64,000 nucleotides of DNA from Micrasema longulum (Eukaryota; Arthropoda; Insecta; Trichoptera; Brachycentridae): positions 82,016-146,015 of the forward strand of contig JAGVSM010002926.1 of NCBI GenBank assembly GCA_022494885.1, given 5' to 3'. Positions 10,196 through 22,500 of the stretch are shown here, piece after piece. Position 1 is the first letter of the stretch, and each line of letters opens with the position of its first letter. Under the pieces are notes generated by a model that was not told the DNA's origin, ran no database searches, and was given only the letters and a program-made list of their open reading frames with translations. The position numbers and the translations under genes were made by a program.

Positions 10196-11107
10196 ACCCG
10201 ACGTTATTTATTTAATTTTTTTATTGTTTAAAAATAAACGTATTTTTTGTGATCAATGAAATATAAGTGTGGACGGAAATTGTCCAAAATGTCTTGGATT
10301 GATCATTGAAAATCTATATGTGAATGGCAGTCACCTCATTTTTTCCATTGTCCTTTAATATTATTTTTTGACAAATGGAAAAAAAAATCATTCAGCCATA
10401 TACATTTTTCGCGGACCATACTTACGGTTATTTTTATTTGTAATAAGATTGTGTTTAGGGGAATTATTATAAGAAAGGTTTCGCGCTGGCTTGAAACTTT
10501 TTAAACTTTCAACCCATTTCCTTGTATTTGTTACAACTTACCTACAAACAAAATGGAGGAAATTATGGAATCTGGAAATAAGAGATAATAAATTTTATTT
10601 TTGGATTTCGCTCTAAGCCCCTTAGATCTTTCTATCAAAATTTTCACCTTGGTACATAAATTTGATTTTTTCATAGCTGCTATATCTTTTATAACTCTGG
10701 AACAAGATAAGATTTTGACCATTCTCTCATCCACAATAAATGATTATTATTATAATTCTTTAGCTCTATTGCACATAATAAAAGCGTTCCAAATTTTCAG
10801 TTTGGTTTCTGTTTGCGCTTGCTATTCTCGACCTGAGTACGTTTGGTCATATTATTGCTGTAAACTGAAGTTAACTTCGTAATTGATAATCATATAATGG
10901 TTTTTGTCCGCATGGGCGACTTTATAAGCCAGCGGTGTACTATTATTCTAAGCCAATAACAGAGCGAATATAAATAATTCGTTCCCGTATGAAGTCTTTG
11001 AATTCAGATGTCAGTCAGCCAATGAATAATTATTATATTTTAAAAAAATCGTCATTCATTTATCGAACTAGGGACTTTGTAAGCATATATAGTAAGATAA
11101 GTCTTCG

Positions 11108-11157
11108 ATTTATTTTAATATTTTCTTCATTAGTATGAAGAAAATATTAAAATAAAT
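11108..11157. repeat. Perfect 23-bp AT-rich hairpin
   Basis: Arms 11108-11130 and 11135-11157 are exact reverse complements with the 4-base loop TAGT. Composition is AT-rich. No host element was identified. Confidence 0.85.
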
Positions 11158-12130
11158 ATATCTTAAAGTTAAGATAATCTTTAATAATATGTATTCTGTC
11201 GAGCGGCTCATATAATTTTCATCCAAAATATCTATAACAAACCAATGGTGTGTGTCGCGTCGATCTTTTTGTTATCACTGTAAATCTATCGGTAAGTACT
11301 TACGCATATTTATTTTTCTATGGAATTCTCTTATCTGTTCCTTCCAATTTCCCTTGCCATTTTCTGTTGACATATCCGTATGGTGAGAAGATGGTGAACT
11401 CCGAATTGACCGATAATAATGATTATTTTATTTTCTGTAACAAAAGTTCAGTGTTTATACTACGGTTCTATCAGTGAATTCATCAGCAGGACGAAGGTTT
11501 GTTTTTTTAATTCATCCCCGCCTTTTAATTGTTAATAATTACATCATTTGACGTAAAATCCAACTGTTAACATTCGTCTATTCATGTAACCACAACTGAT
11601 AAACTTATGAATCAATTTTATTTTTTAATAGTTCCTAATGAAACTATTTTCTCTGCGAAAATAATTCCTTATTAATTCTGGATGTGTTTGATAATTATAT
11701 TTACAAAAATCATCCCATATTTATTTTTAAAGTTGTTCTTTGGTTTGTTTTATAAATATGAAATGTTTTTAACATTCTTGTGCAATCAATTCAGTGCTAG
11801 AGTTCATAATATCACACGCCTCTCTTTACAAAATGTAATATTAAATGGTACGTCCAAGAAATCAACAGAACAGATCGGTATATATTTTTTTATATAAAAT
11901 ATTTTAATGTCACAAGATCGGCCTTTGAATGAATGATAAGAATTGTTATTTATAGAAAGTTTCCATTGGTTAAATTTACCAAGTAAATATTTATTTATTT
12001 ATTAAGGAATTCATACAGTCTTTATATAAATACAAGATACAAAAGAACAATTAAAAAAGTAAGACCAAATATAGATTTCACATTAATTTATTATGAATGC
12101 AGGAAGAGAGTGGAAAAAGTACTTACATTC

Positions 12131-12132
<2 letters not shown>

Positions 12133-12165
<33 letters not shown>
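12133..12165. repeat. (TA)n microsatellite
   Basis: About 15 uninterrupted TA units in the 3' part of a LINE remnant. From about 12320 to 12450 a low-complexity stretch of AAAGTTAAAATT-like units follows. Confidence 0.9.
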
Positions 12166-12168
<3 letters not shown>

Positions 12169-12452
12169 TTAAATAAAAAGTACATAAAAGGGAGAAGACA
12201 TTGCATAGCTCCAACTCTACTTTCCTCCCCTCTCTCTCTGCTTCCATGAACATTTATATTTCTTAGTAAAAATTCACAACCAACAATAATTAATTAGATG
12301 CAGGTAGTAGATGTACATATGCATAAGTAAAAATTAAGAGTTGAAATTAAAAGTTAAAATTAAAAGTTTAAATTAAATTTAAAAGTTAAAATTAAAATTC
12401 AAAAAGTTAAAACTAAAAGATAAAGTTAAAAGTCAAAATTAAAAGTTTAAAT

Positions 12453-13265
12453 TTAGGCAGGAGATAAATTTAAAATGTCTTTAACAGATCTGATAAAAAC
12501 ATAGTATTTACAGTGTAATATGTCGATGTCACTAAAGCTGTCCTTATAGGTAATCTGTATTCTTCGCAGAGTGCTATTTTTCATATAATTAGTCATTGAG
12601 TTAGGAATGTCGAAGAGTACAGATTGACGAGTTCTACAGACAGGGACTCGATATGAAATGCTTCTAACAATTTCTTGGCTATCAATTAAGTTATTTACAA
12701 TTTTATAGAGAAAGCTCATGTCCAACATGGTACGCCCAGTTGCGAGATTTTGAACCTTATGAAAATTAGTGGGCTCAGTCCTACTTGAAAATGAAACATT
12801 ATTTTTGAAATCTAATTGTCTGAGAAAACAGTTTTGAATATGTTCAATACGATTTTTGTAAGTATTATATTGAGGATTCCAAATGGGAGAATCAAACTCT
12901 AGGACACTACGTTCATATGAAAAAAAAGTTTTCCCAATGCGTCAGTTCTCGTGAAAGGTTTGGTTGATCGTATGACAAACCCTAGCATTTTGCAAGCTTT
13001 TTCTACAGTATTTTCTATATGTTTGTTAAATGTAAGTTTACTATCAAGTACAACACCAAGGTCACGGACTTCTGTAGAAGAATTTATAGTTAACTCGTTG
13101 ATTTTATATAAATTATTGATATTTTAATTTAATTTAAAACGCATGCGGTAAAAAGAAATTTGCTGACACTTTTTAATGTTAATAGACAATCTGTTTTTAA
13201 TGCAACATGTGTTTAATCTATTAAGGTCTTCTTGAAGATTTATACTGTCTTGATCATTATTAACT
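12453..13265 (-). mobile_element. Jockey-like LINE reverse transcriptase fragment, broken
   Basis: Reading the minus strand downward from 13265 in several frames gives DLNRLNTCCIKNRLSINIKK, then EVRDLGVVLDSKLTFNKHIE, KACKMLGFVIRSTKPFTRTD, YKNRIEHIQNCFLRQL and finally LDMSFLYKIVNNLIDS. This is the colinear order of the thumb and C-terminal region of jockey-clade polymerases. At least two frameshifts or stops break it. Confidence 0.85.
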
Positions 13266-13435
13266 TATATTTTTTATTTAATTCTTACTGACCTTAGATT
13301 TAATAATACGTGTAAATTACGTCAGAAACGTCAGAAATTAACTGCTTAATCGAGAGTTTTTATATTCATTGTCTATAAATAATGTGTTCAAATTTGATTT
13401 ATATGAACATTAAAACTTAAAACTCTTCTGTTCCC

Positions 13436-13729
13436 TAGTTCGCCCGCACCTAGAGTATTTCTCTGTTATCTGGTCTCCATATGAGATGTTCACATGAATC
13501 AGTTCAACATCGATTTTTAAGAAAGATAGGCTGGAGATTGGGCTTATCCAGAGACCAATATACATATAATGAGTTAGAAATTAGCTTAAATATATCTTCT
13601 CTTCAAGACCGTCGAAATAAATCCGACCTTCTAGTCCTATTTAAAACTCTCAACTCATTCTTTGATGCGCCTGAACTACTGAACTCAACTTATAAATTTT
13701 ATACAAAATTTGAAACAAAAATAAACTAA
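13436..13729 (+). mobile_element. LINE reverse transcriptase C-terminal fragment
   Basis: VRPHLEYFSVIWSPYE, then ESVQHRFLRKIGWRLGLSRD, then SLQDRRNKSDLLVLFKTLN. Typical of the post-polymerase region of jockey-like elements (LEYxxxIWSP ... QxxFLR ... RRxxxDLxxLxKLxN). A frameshift lies near 13494. Opposite orientation to the fragment at 12453-13265. Confidence 0.85.
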
Positions 13730-14189
13730 AAATCTACACAGTATACTACGAAGAGAGGAGGGGGATAGAAAGGAAAGGAGGAGAAAAGAAAAACTAAAAT
13801 ATTTAGATAGTGACATTTCAATCTTCATTTAAATGTAAATAAAGAAGCGCTCTGACATTGTAAAAATATTTTTTATATCCCTAGTAATTAATTCAGTTAT
13901 AAAACGGTTAGTGAATATTATTCAACATAAGCCAACAGCAACCATTGTTAAAGGAACATAATATTATTATATAGCTATAAGCTATAAGTAATCGAATAGA
14001 CTCTTCTATTAATTACAACAAACTGTTTTTAAAACACTCTCAGGGGAATCAGAAGTGGAATGTTCACCTCTTACAATAGAAATTATTATATCTAAACAGG
14101 ATTCTTGTTCTTCTGATTGTAACATATTTTTTTTAAATTTATTTTATTAAGGAACAAAACAGACAGCTGGACATACCTTATTATTATTT

Positions 14190-15014
14190 TTTTTAAATAT
14201 TTTTTTTTGTTATTTTTTTTTTTTTTACAACATACATAAGAGGTAAAACAGAGTATTCAGAAAATAAAGCATAATTACATGCAATACATATTAATAGTAA
14301 GAATAGTAAACAAAAAAATCCCACAAAGGCATGGCCTGTTCGTGGGTATACAAGAAAATGTTCATGAATTTTTGCTCCTATAATAAATAATGGACAGTTG
14401 TAATATTTTTGTGTAACATAAGAAAGAGAAAATAAAATATTTTGTAAAAGATTATACGGTTTTTTTATAGTAATTAAAAAAGGAAAATAAAAAAATATTT
14501 TTAAAAAAACATAAAAATATTCCTTATTATTCAAGGGTAACAAAATGTATCATGGAAAAAAGAGTTAATATCTTTAGTTTGAATCCAGGATAGTGCGTGT
14601 TTTTTAAAAGAAGGAAAATTTTGAAAGTTTGGAATCAATGAAATATCAGTAAAAAAAGAATGAAAAATTTTTGGGCCTATAAAATATGCATGTCTCTGTG
14701 CGAGCCTCGTTTTACAATGTAGTATTTCTAACACACGATTCCTTCTTTGACTTTGATCTATTTAAATTACTTGTAAATCAATTTTGGTTCTTAAATATAT
14801 ATTTTAAACGTTGAAAACAGTATATTTGTCTTAGGTTTAAAAGTTTAGCTTCTTGGAACAATTGGAAAGAGGGAAAAGTGCGATTTTTGTGAAGCATTAT
14901 TTTTAATATAATTTTTTTAACAGTTTCTAATGGTTTAATATGGTTGTTGTAAGTTCCCCCCCATCCAATTATTCCATAGGAAAGCGATGACTGTACAAGT
15001 GCATAATATACCAT
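14190..15014 (-). mobile_element. LINE 3' fragment with A-rich tail
   Basis: 15014-14778 encodes YYALVQSSLSYGIIGWGGTY and KIILKIMLHKNRTFPSFQLF. 14734-14531 continues in another frame with GPKIFHSFFTDI. Below 14530 follows non-coding AT-rich sequence ending in oligo-A on the minus strand (about 14190-14225). This fits a retrotransposon 3' end with poly-A. Confidence 0.75.
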
Positions 15015-15146
15015 TTATTTATTTTATAAATTTATTGCATAAATAAGCATACATATTTAATACCATATCTATATAAAACAAGTGGATTAGAAAATTAATA
15101 TGTTCAAATATAACCCAAAATTTGTAAAAAAACAACTTTAGCTCAA

Positions 15147-15338
15147 TTATTCGTCAATATTTATTTTATCCGCTTCTAAATAATCACCGTTAGAAGCAAT
15201 ACACATATACCAATATTTTTTCCAATCTTCAAAGCACTTCTCGTAAGCCGATTTCAGAATGGCCTTTAGCTCCCTCTGCAAATTTTCTTTCACCACTTCA
15301 ATTGAGTCATAAAGTTTTTGACTCTTCCTCTCTAACAA
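15147..15338 (-). pseudogene. Mariner-type transposase C-terminal remnant
   Basis: The frame ends AYEKCFEDWKKYWYMCIASN then GDYLEADKINIDE and a stop. The pattern W-x4-W-x2-CIAS-x-GDYxE is the C-terminal signature of mariner/Mos1-type (DDD) transposases. The catalytic part is missing, so it is a dead fragment. Confidence 0.75.
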
Positions 15339-15560
15339 TGTACCATAATGTGTATTCGTGCCTTATTAGTCTTTGTTTTTTTCATAATTTATGTACATTG
15401 TAATTGGCAGTAGTGCTGTATTGTACATTTAAATAAATAAGCATATTAAAAAAATAAAAAAATCATTTAAAAATGATTTCACGCAAAAGTAAATTATTCC
15501 AAGTTGCCTGGATCTTGTTTTGTAGAGTCTCCCCTCGTAGGATAGCGGTGGATTTTGTTA

Positions 15561-15743
15561 TTACACTGAACATGTATTCGGACAACAATGTATTTTTTTA
15601 TTCAAATATTTATACTTCTGTTTCTTGCGGTGCCTTGTCAGGTCCCCCCTGACGTTGGCGATCACTACAGCAAAAGCATCTCGGTCCTGCGTCACTCTTA
15701 TATTCCGCAGCCATGACAACTGCTTATTGAATGTACTCACCAT
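15561..15743 (-). mobile_element. Possible LINE C-terminal remnant
   Basis: A 60-codon frame contains WLRNIRVTQDRDAFAVVIAN. A W-(x)n-DR-(x)n-VVAN arrangement near a stop is common at the C-terminus of RTE-like elements. The match is short and the call tentative. 15744-17690 is otherwise AT-rich with no gene I can recognise. Confidence 0.35.
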
Positions 15744-17689
15744 AGTAGTTCCTGGGAAAAGATGACTAGAATGAGACTAGACCTTCTCTAAGCTGGTTAG
15801 TTTTGATTTTGAGACACCAGAAATTCGCCTTTTATTCTCTCGTTATCTGCTGCGATCACTCTGTTACGAGTGTGATCCCATTGCCCGGGGTTCGCCACGT
15901 GGGCGCTGACGAGTCGGACCAGTCTGTAGTGTTGCCCGTGGAATGCAACTGGGCGTTAGCGTATTTGATAGAATCACACCCTCCAGCAAGATGTGACTCT
16001 CTGCGAACTTACTGACAGTTCGAACTCTATTTATACTAATGTATCTTTAATTCCTCTTTCGGTAAAAAGCATGTTCAGTACCGTCAACATAAGATGAATC
16101 TTTGTATATCTGCCACATCTCAATATCATCCCCTTTCCCCTATTCCGAGCTTTCTGTGTGACATCACATCGATTTTCAATGCTCAGAAAGAGAATTATAT
16201 GCAAGGTCAATAATACTGTGACTCCAATACAAAAAAGTTATATTATTGCTATGCATACTGCGCTTTTTCAATAGATTCAGATTTTACAGTAAAATTCTTA
16301 ATTTCTTACTGTTATCATTCATTACTTGTCAAATTTTCTTGTCATGCTGACAATTTTAAATGTAAAATGACTCATATTGATTTATAATTTATTACATATA
16401 TTTTTTGTCAAGTAATATAAATTATCCCTTTCTGACCTGAATGAATTCCTATATAATATATCTAAGTTAGATAAATTATGCTTCTGGGGCCAAATATTAA
16501 AAGGTCCTTTTTAATTTTTTTTTATGATTTATTAAGTTAGTTCATAACATCTTAAGAACTAATATAAATTTTTAATAACATTACAATTTTTATAAAAATT
16601 TCTCAAGATCGTATTTTTCAAATTAGTTTCAAATATTTCAATGCTTTCTATCCATTATAAACTGTAATTAATAATAAAAATAATGTGATCTCACTGGGTT
16701 ACCCGTGCCGAGGACACTTAACAATATACTTTTAAAAAAAGAAGACTTAGTAAACAGAGATAATTATCAAAATATTCAGACAGTTTTAAACATTACGTAT
16801 TTATGTTTATAAATAATTTATGTATTATATTTCTTCAGGTGACTCATTGTACAGCTTCAAACCCTTGTAATCAGTTTTGAGACTCCTCCTGGACACACGC
16901 AATATTATCTTATTAGATTGAGTTAGTTTTTAATGTATTTAAAACATGCCTTATGTATCATTTATTAGGACAGGAATTCACACAAAAACAAACAACCCAG
17001 CCAGAAGCCAGCTATCACAAAAACGAAGTTTCTGTGTATTGGCAAATACTAACTAAAGCATAAAAAATGCTGGTTTTGGGTTACCAGTAATTAAAAAATA
17101 AACTCGCTACTTTTTTGATTTTGGTAGGTACGAAGTAAATAAATGACTTTTTAAATTAATTCAAATTAAATTCTGAGTGCAGTAATTTATTTTAATGAAT
17201 TAGTAATGGAATGAATAAATAAATGAATGAATGATCCTTGAGAGAGTAGCCACAATATTTTTTTTAACCCCTTATAATTATGGGGGTAAGGGGCAGTTTT
17301 AGATCTTGCGAAATTCGTGGCCACCCACGAATGGATGGACGATACCGGAAAATAATGATTCTTCTATCTCTAAAATAAATCTTAAAATTCGTGATTTAAA
17401 TGTATGTCTGGGCTGAAAGGGTTATATACGTTTTTTGTGTTTCTAAAGTCCATAATAAATCATTGTTAAAGCAATAAATTATACACGTATTTTTTAGTTA
17501 TATCGTTAAACCGTTTTGCATGCGTCTTTTCATGCTCTCACTGTTGGAGATTATTTCAAAATAACACAAAACATTAAAAAAATTATTATGAAAATAAAAG
17601 ACGAGTGATACTTCACAAATTCGGAATAACCGGTGGCATCTTCGAGACTGGCATCTTTATTATAAAATTAAATGTATTTATACTAAAAC

Positions 17690-17930
17690 AGTAATCCCAC
17701 CCTGGTGAACCTGATGATATTTCGGTCGCTCCGCAAGCAGAGAAGAAGTTTGTTTGGAGACGCTTGTCGTGGCCGGCAGCATAGAGGGAGGTCTCCCGGC
17801 GCTGGTCGGACCGTATAAAAACTGTTACAGGCGGCTCTCAGAAATGCGGGGTGCCGAGACAAGTTGAGGACCGCAGTCTTGAGAATACGGCATATTGGTC
17901 ACGATCCTCAGTCATGAGAGTCCACCTAAG
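17690..17930 (+). promoter_or_regulatory. GC-rich island, candidate promoter/first exon of the Ctr gene
   Basis: About 240 bp of GC-rich sequence stands alone in AT-rich DNA, 1.5 kb upstream of the first coding exon of the copper transporter. That exon begins at a splice acceptor and so needs an upstream non-coding exon. A TATAAAA box is at 17814-17820, and TCAGT initiator-like motifs are near 17838 and 17908. No consensus donor was found, and it could equally be a repeat. Confidence 0.25.
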
Positions 17931-18009
17931 AATAGATTAACTATTAAATTAGCTTAAGTGTTGCTAATATAGAAAGTTTTTATTAATACACATTACAAAA
18001 AAAATATAA

Positions 18010-18560
18010 CTTGTACCTAACTACGAGGCCAAGATACAACAGAATTTGCTACCAAAATTTGATATCCAAGTTCCATTTTACCATTGCTCTCCACCAAAAG
18101 GACAATTGCTGACCTCACTCTAATGCACAAAGTGATATGCACCATAATAGATTGCCCAAAATTACTGCCCCTGATAAACTTTCCTGTACCCACAAGTACC
18201 ATCAGACTCCGACACATGTTCCAGTGTGAGTACAATAGGACAAACTTCACCCACCGTTCTCCCCTCCCTTAGTGAGCATCCACAGAACAGCTAATAATTA
18301 TGCTGAGCTGTCGGACTTCTGGCTGGCTCCACACCACTCCTGCTGCAGTCAAATCAGCTATCCTATCCATCGAATGTCTATCGCCTTAATTCTCTTTTTT
18401 TAAATTTCTGTTCATATTTACTCATTTTCTTTTTCTTATTATTTTGTAATTAACATGAAATAATTATGATTCTACTTTCTGTCAATTATCTATAATACTT
18501 TATGTACTTCTAACCTAAATATTGTAAGAGCCCTCTGGGCGTTTGTAAATAAATAAAACA
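18010..18560 (+). mobile_element. LINE 3' end with TAAATAAATAAA tail
   Basis: The frame at 18084-18272 carries RTIADLTLMHKVICTIIDCP, then LINFPVPTSTIRLRHMF and YNRTNFTHRSPLP. These match the last segment of jockey-like polymerases (xDLxFLxKxxxGxIDCPxLL). The fragment ends at about 18550 with GGGCGTTTGTAAATAAATAA. A similar tail lies at 20990-21050. Confidence 0.75.
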
Positions 18561-19089
18561 TAATGGAAAGTGGAAGCATACATATTATTAAAGAATACTA
18601 AAATTAAAAATTATTACATAAATATATATTTTTTTTAAAACATCTGGACAACACGCTTAATAGTATATAAATCCATGCAATGTCTCGCAGCAGTCTTCTG
18701 CAATGGTCTCTTTCCTTAGACAAAATCCAAACTTGTACACTTCTGAAAATGGCCTTCGTTTTAAAGAACTTAATATATTTGTCGGGGACATTGTAATTAA
18801 TGAATTTATTTTATTAGGTAAACAAACAGTATGTATAAAAACATATTCACAATTTCTTTGTATATACTTAATATTAAGTGTAGAACACTTATGCATACAC
18901 TGGACAATTGTTTACACTAAAGACAATAATTTAAATTACCTTAAATGTAATAGATAAGAAATGAAAAAGTATGTGTATTTTTTGATTATTTTTTTAAAAG
19001 GAATAACCTGCTTAGCCTCTAAGTCATAAAAAACATACATTATTTAATGTATAATAATAAAATTAATTAAATATCCACTTCTCTTAATA

Positions 19090-19345
19090 TTTCTATGATT
19101 TTTTACTTAAATTTACATACATTGTCATAAAAAATATCAGCCCCGGTAAATCTATTGTTATATTGTCGACTTGTTAAAGAATTTTTGTTGGACCCTTTCT
19201 AGTCTATGAATACTAATATTATCGTAAGGTGACCAAACAGGAGTACAGTATGCTGGGGACGAACAAATGTTTTATAAAAGTTTTTTATGTCTCTGCATGT
19301 TTAAATGGTTTCGATGCCCGCACGATGAGTCCGACCATTTTATGT
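19090..19345 (-). mobile_element. LINE reverse transcriptase fragment upstream of the Ctr gene
   Basis: On the minus strand the sequence reads HKMVGLIVRASKPFKHAETL, then KTFYKTFVRP and later GSNKNSLTSRQYNNRFTGAD. This is the segment containing the conserved LGFIxRxxKxF and LYxxLVRP motifs. It ends about 30 bp before the splice acceptor of the first coding exon of the copper transporter. Confidence 0.75.
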
Positions 19346-19389
19346 GTTAAATAAATAATGAAGTTGTTTTGCAGGAGGGCTGAAGCAAG

Positions 19390-19524
19390 ATGCACGACGC
19401 CTTCTGGTGGGATGTGAACTTGGGGGACCTGCTGTTTGCGGGACTCTCCGTGCAGAATGCGACGGCCATGGTTGTTACGTGCCTCGTCTTCACGTGCCTC
19501 ACCGTATGCTTCGAGGGACTCAAG
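19390..19524 (+). CDS. Ctr exon 1 (coding part)
   Basis: 45 codons from MHDAFWW to EGLK, covering TM1. The exon begins at 19375 after TTGTTTTGCAG. An in-frame TGA precedes the ATG, which fixes the start. It ends CTCAAG before the donor GTAATT, in phase 0. Confidence 0.92.
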
Positions 19525-22500
19525 GTAATTAGCCTTTTTATATATTTCCCCCCATTTTATATTCAATATGTAATAGGATCATGTTCGGATCTGTGTTAGG
19601 ACTGTTTGGTCAGTTCAATACCTCTCAGGCATTGAGCGCTGATAACAGCGGGATTTTAGTTTAGTGGACTGTATGGAAATTGTTACTCACTTTTAAAGTT
19701 TTTCCGATTGTTTCCTATATGGAGCACTTCACTATTGCTGCAGCACGGATACCGGTATCGTGTAGATGATGATGAACTGTATAATTTAGCCTGTTTATAC
19801 AACACTAACTTCACTTTGTACGAAATATGCTGACGCAGGATATGATAAAGATGTATCAGAGAGACAACTTTTCATATGTGACTTGCTCACAGGACGGTAG
19901 AAGCACAAGAGTTTGAAATAGGAAGGATTTGGGAAGGAAAGGAATATTTACAGTCTTATATGAGTTGCCAGTATAGAAAATGTAAATTCAGTACTTAAAG
20001 AGGACTTTGCCAGTATTTTCATGATGATAGCCAAATATCACTTTAAAAAAAAAACATTTTTAAAGTAATAAGGGTCTATGAAATACTGTCCAGTAAAAAA
20101 AATAATTTTAAATTTGTAATTTTGAATTCCCGCAAAAATGGTCATTGCATTGGCCACGCCCCTAACACGTCACGATTCATGTTAATTTTCAACTTTGTTG
20201 CTAACCGTTCAAATTTTTACAGAACAAAAAAATGTTTTCTTGCGTGCAGTAAAAATCAGAGCGTTAAATTGTACAGCAAAGCTTCTTGAAATTGTACGAA
20301 AATTTATAAATGTGTATTTTAATAAAAATGAACTACTTTGAACGACGTCACTGGTTTATATGAATCAACCAATGATAAGACAGGTGTGAAAGATATCCGG
20401 TTTGCTTACCGTAAACGGACCAATCGGCAGAACTGACAGAGAATAAGCGGAAGAGAACCTCGGAAATTCAGAAATCAAAAACTTAATAAAATCATAGCGC
20501 TATAATACAATATATAATAATTTTGGCTAAGCTTAATAGTCTATTAAAAAATTAAAAAATATAAAAAATCCTCTGAACTTCCTCATTAACATGGAAAAAA
20601 CAGTAAATTAGAAAAAATAATAACAATAACATATTATAGGGCCTTACTCATAAACTTGGCATAAAGTCACACTTAAGTATAGTGGTATAATTCGGATGGG
20701 AATCCCATCCGAATTATATCACCATACTTATAGTCCTTAAAATATAGCTTGATTAAAATGACAGCTAATGTTACTAGTGGTGGGAAATTAATGATCACTG
20801 ATCAAATCGATTTTATCAGTTTTTTCATGCAAACATGAAACTCTGTTTCCAAAAATAATTATAAGCAGCAAAAAAGGCAGGAGAGAGGTGTTTATAAATT
20901 CAATTATAAACGCCTCTCTCCCGCTTCCACTCCCACCAAGTCTACTATATACCATTGTCTTTCTACTTTCCTTTATAATCATTTTCTATGCATGTATAAA
21001 TATGCTATTAAAAATGCCCACTGGGCGTATATATAAATAAATAAATAAACCACATTTGAAATTATCTCGAAAGAAATTTTAGTTTGGATTATGATCATTT
21101 CGCCTTCTGTAGCTGTATGAACGAATCACATCTGACAGTTGTGTATCCCGAAAACATTACTTCATTATCATAATTCAATAGAGATGAATAACATTTAAGA
21201 GAAGGTAATATAGAAGTCTAGGCATCTACAGGGCTTATGACCTGTCAATGGCTGGTTTAAGTGGCCACTTTACATTCACACTTTACACTTCATTACTTGT
21301 TATTTCTTCAGTTACATATGTTTCACTAAGCACCAGTATACACGGTTTAAACTTATACAATCTAATATCTCGTTTAAGGTTCTGGAGTCAAAAGTACGCA
21401 GGGATCATAACTCCAGGCTACGGAGAGCCATGCAGGGAGTGTGCTCTACAGACAGAAGTAATCTACTGAGAAGGCTAGTACATTTTATGTCATTCTAAAA
21501 TTCCCACACTCACTACACTAGATTTTTTATTTTATTTTTTATATTGACCTTGTCGGGAATTGAACCCGTGACCTTAGGCATAGTAGGCAAACCCACTAAC
21601 CGGTACACATCGAGGCGGACTAATCTTTCTCTCATTTCCCTTTTCTGGATTTTTCTTTAGAGTTGCCATTGAGTGCTAAACTCTGCCAACATTTTCGTTC
21701 TATTTCACACATGAAAATTATGTTTTAGTCATTATAAAAGATAATAAAAAATATCTTGCCCGAGAGTATGGCTCTATCGATTTGCCTAATCAAAATATTC
21801 CCAGTGAAATGTGGGCGTATTCTGTATAACTGTCATTCATGTTGTAGATATACAAAACGGGAGATATCACATACTTCGAATTCCGATAAAAATATATGAA
21901 ATGGACTTAGAATAATTAATTGTATTTTCAAAATCAATATGGATATTGTGGAGAAATGTTTTCATAAATAACTTTTTTTTTTTTAATAAAAAAACATGTC
22001 ACTAGAAAAACGCGACAAGTTTTGCAATGATAATTGTGACCTCGAGATTCGTGACGATGTTCTAAAAAAAATTTAACGGTTTGGAACAAAGTTGAAAATG
22101 AACATGAATAGTGACATATTAAGGGCGCGGCCAATGCAATGACCGTTTTTGCGGGAATTCAAAATTGCAAATTTAAACATATTTTTTATGTGTTTGAATT
22201 TGCTAAATTCTACTAATAAGAATTAAAAAAAAAAATTTTTTTACTCGACAGTATTTCATAGACCCTTATTACTTTAAAAATGTAAATAAAACAATGAGAT
22301 ATTTCTCTATTGTTATAAAATATTATTACACCGTTTTTTTATATTTTTTTATTTATTGTAATGTTTTTAAAATCATTCTTATGTTGCTGAAATTCCACTC
22401 GTCAATGTGCTTTGTAGCTGCAAGACTTTTTGTGATGTTAGCTATCATATTATATAAATCATATTATGTAAATGTTATCAACTATCAAATATCTAAATTT

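Noticed and set aside
14193..14543. 116-codon minus-strand ORF rich in Phe/Lys
   Set aside because: Lies in the AT-rich 3' part of a LINE fragment; composition is that of random AT-rich sequence.
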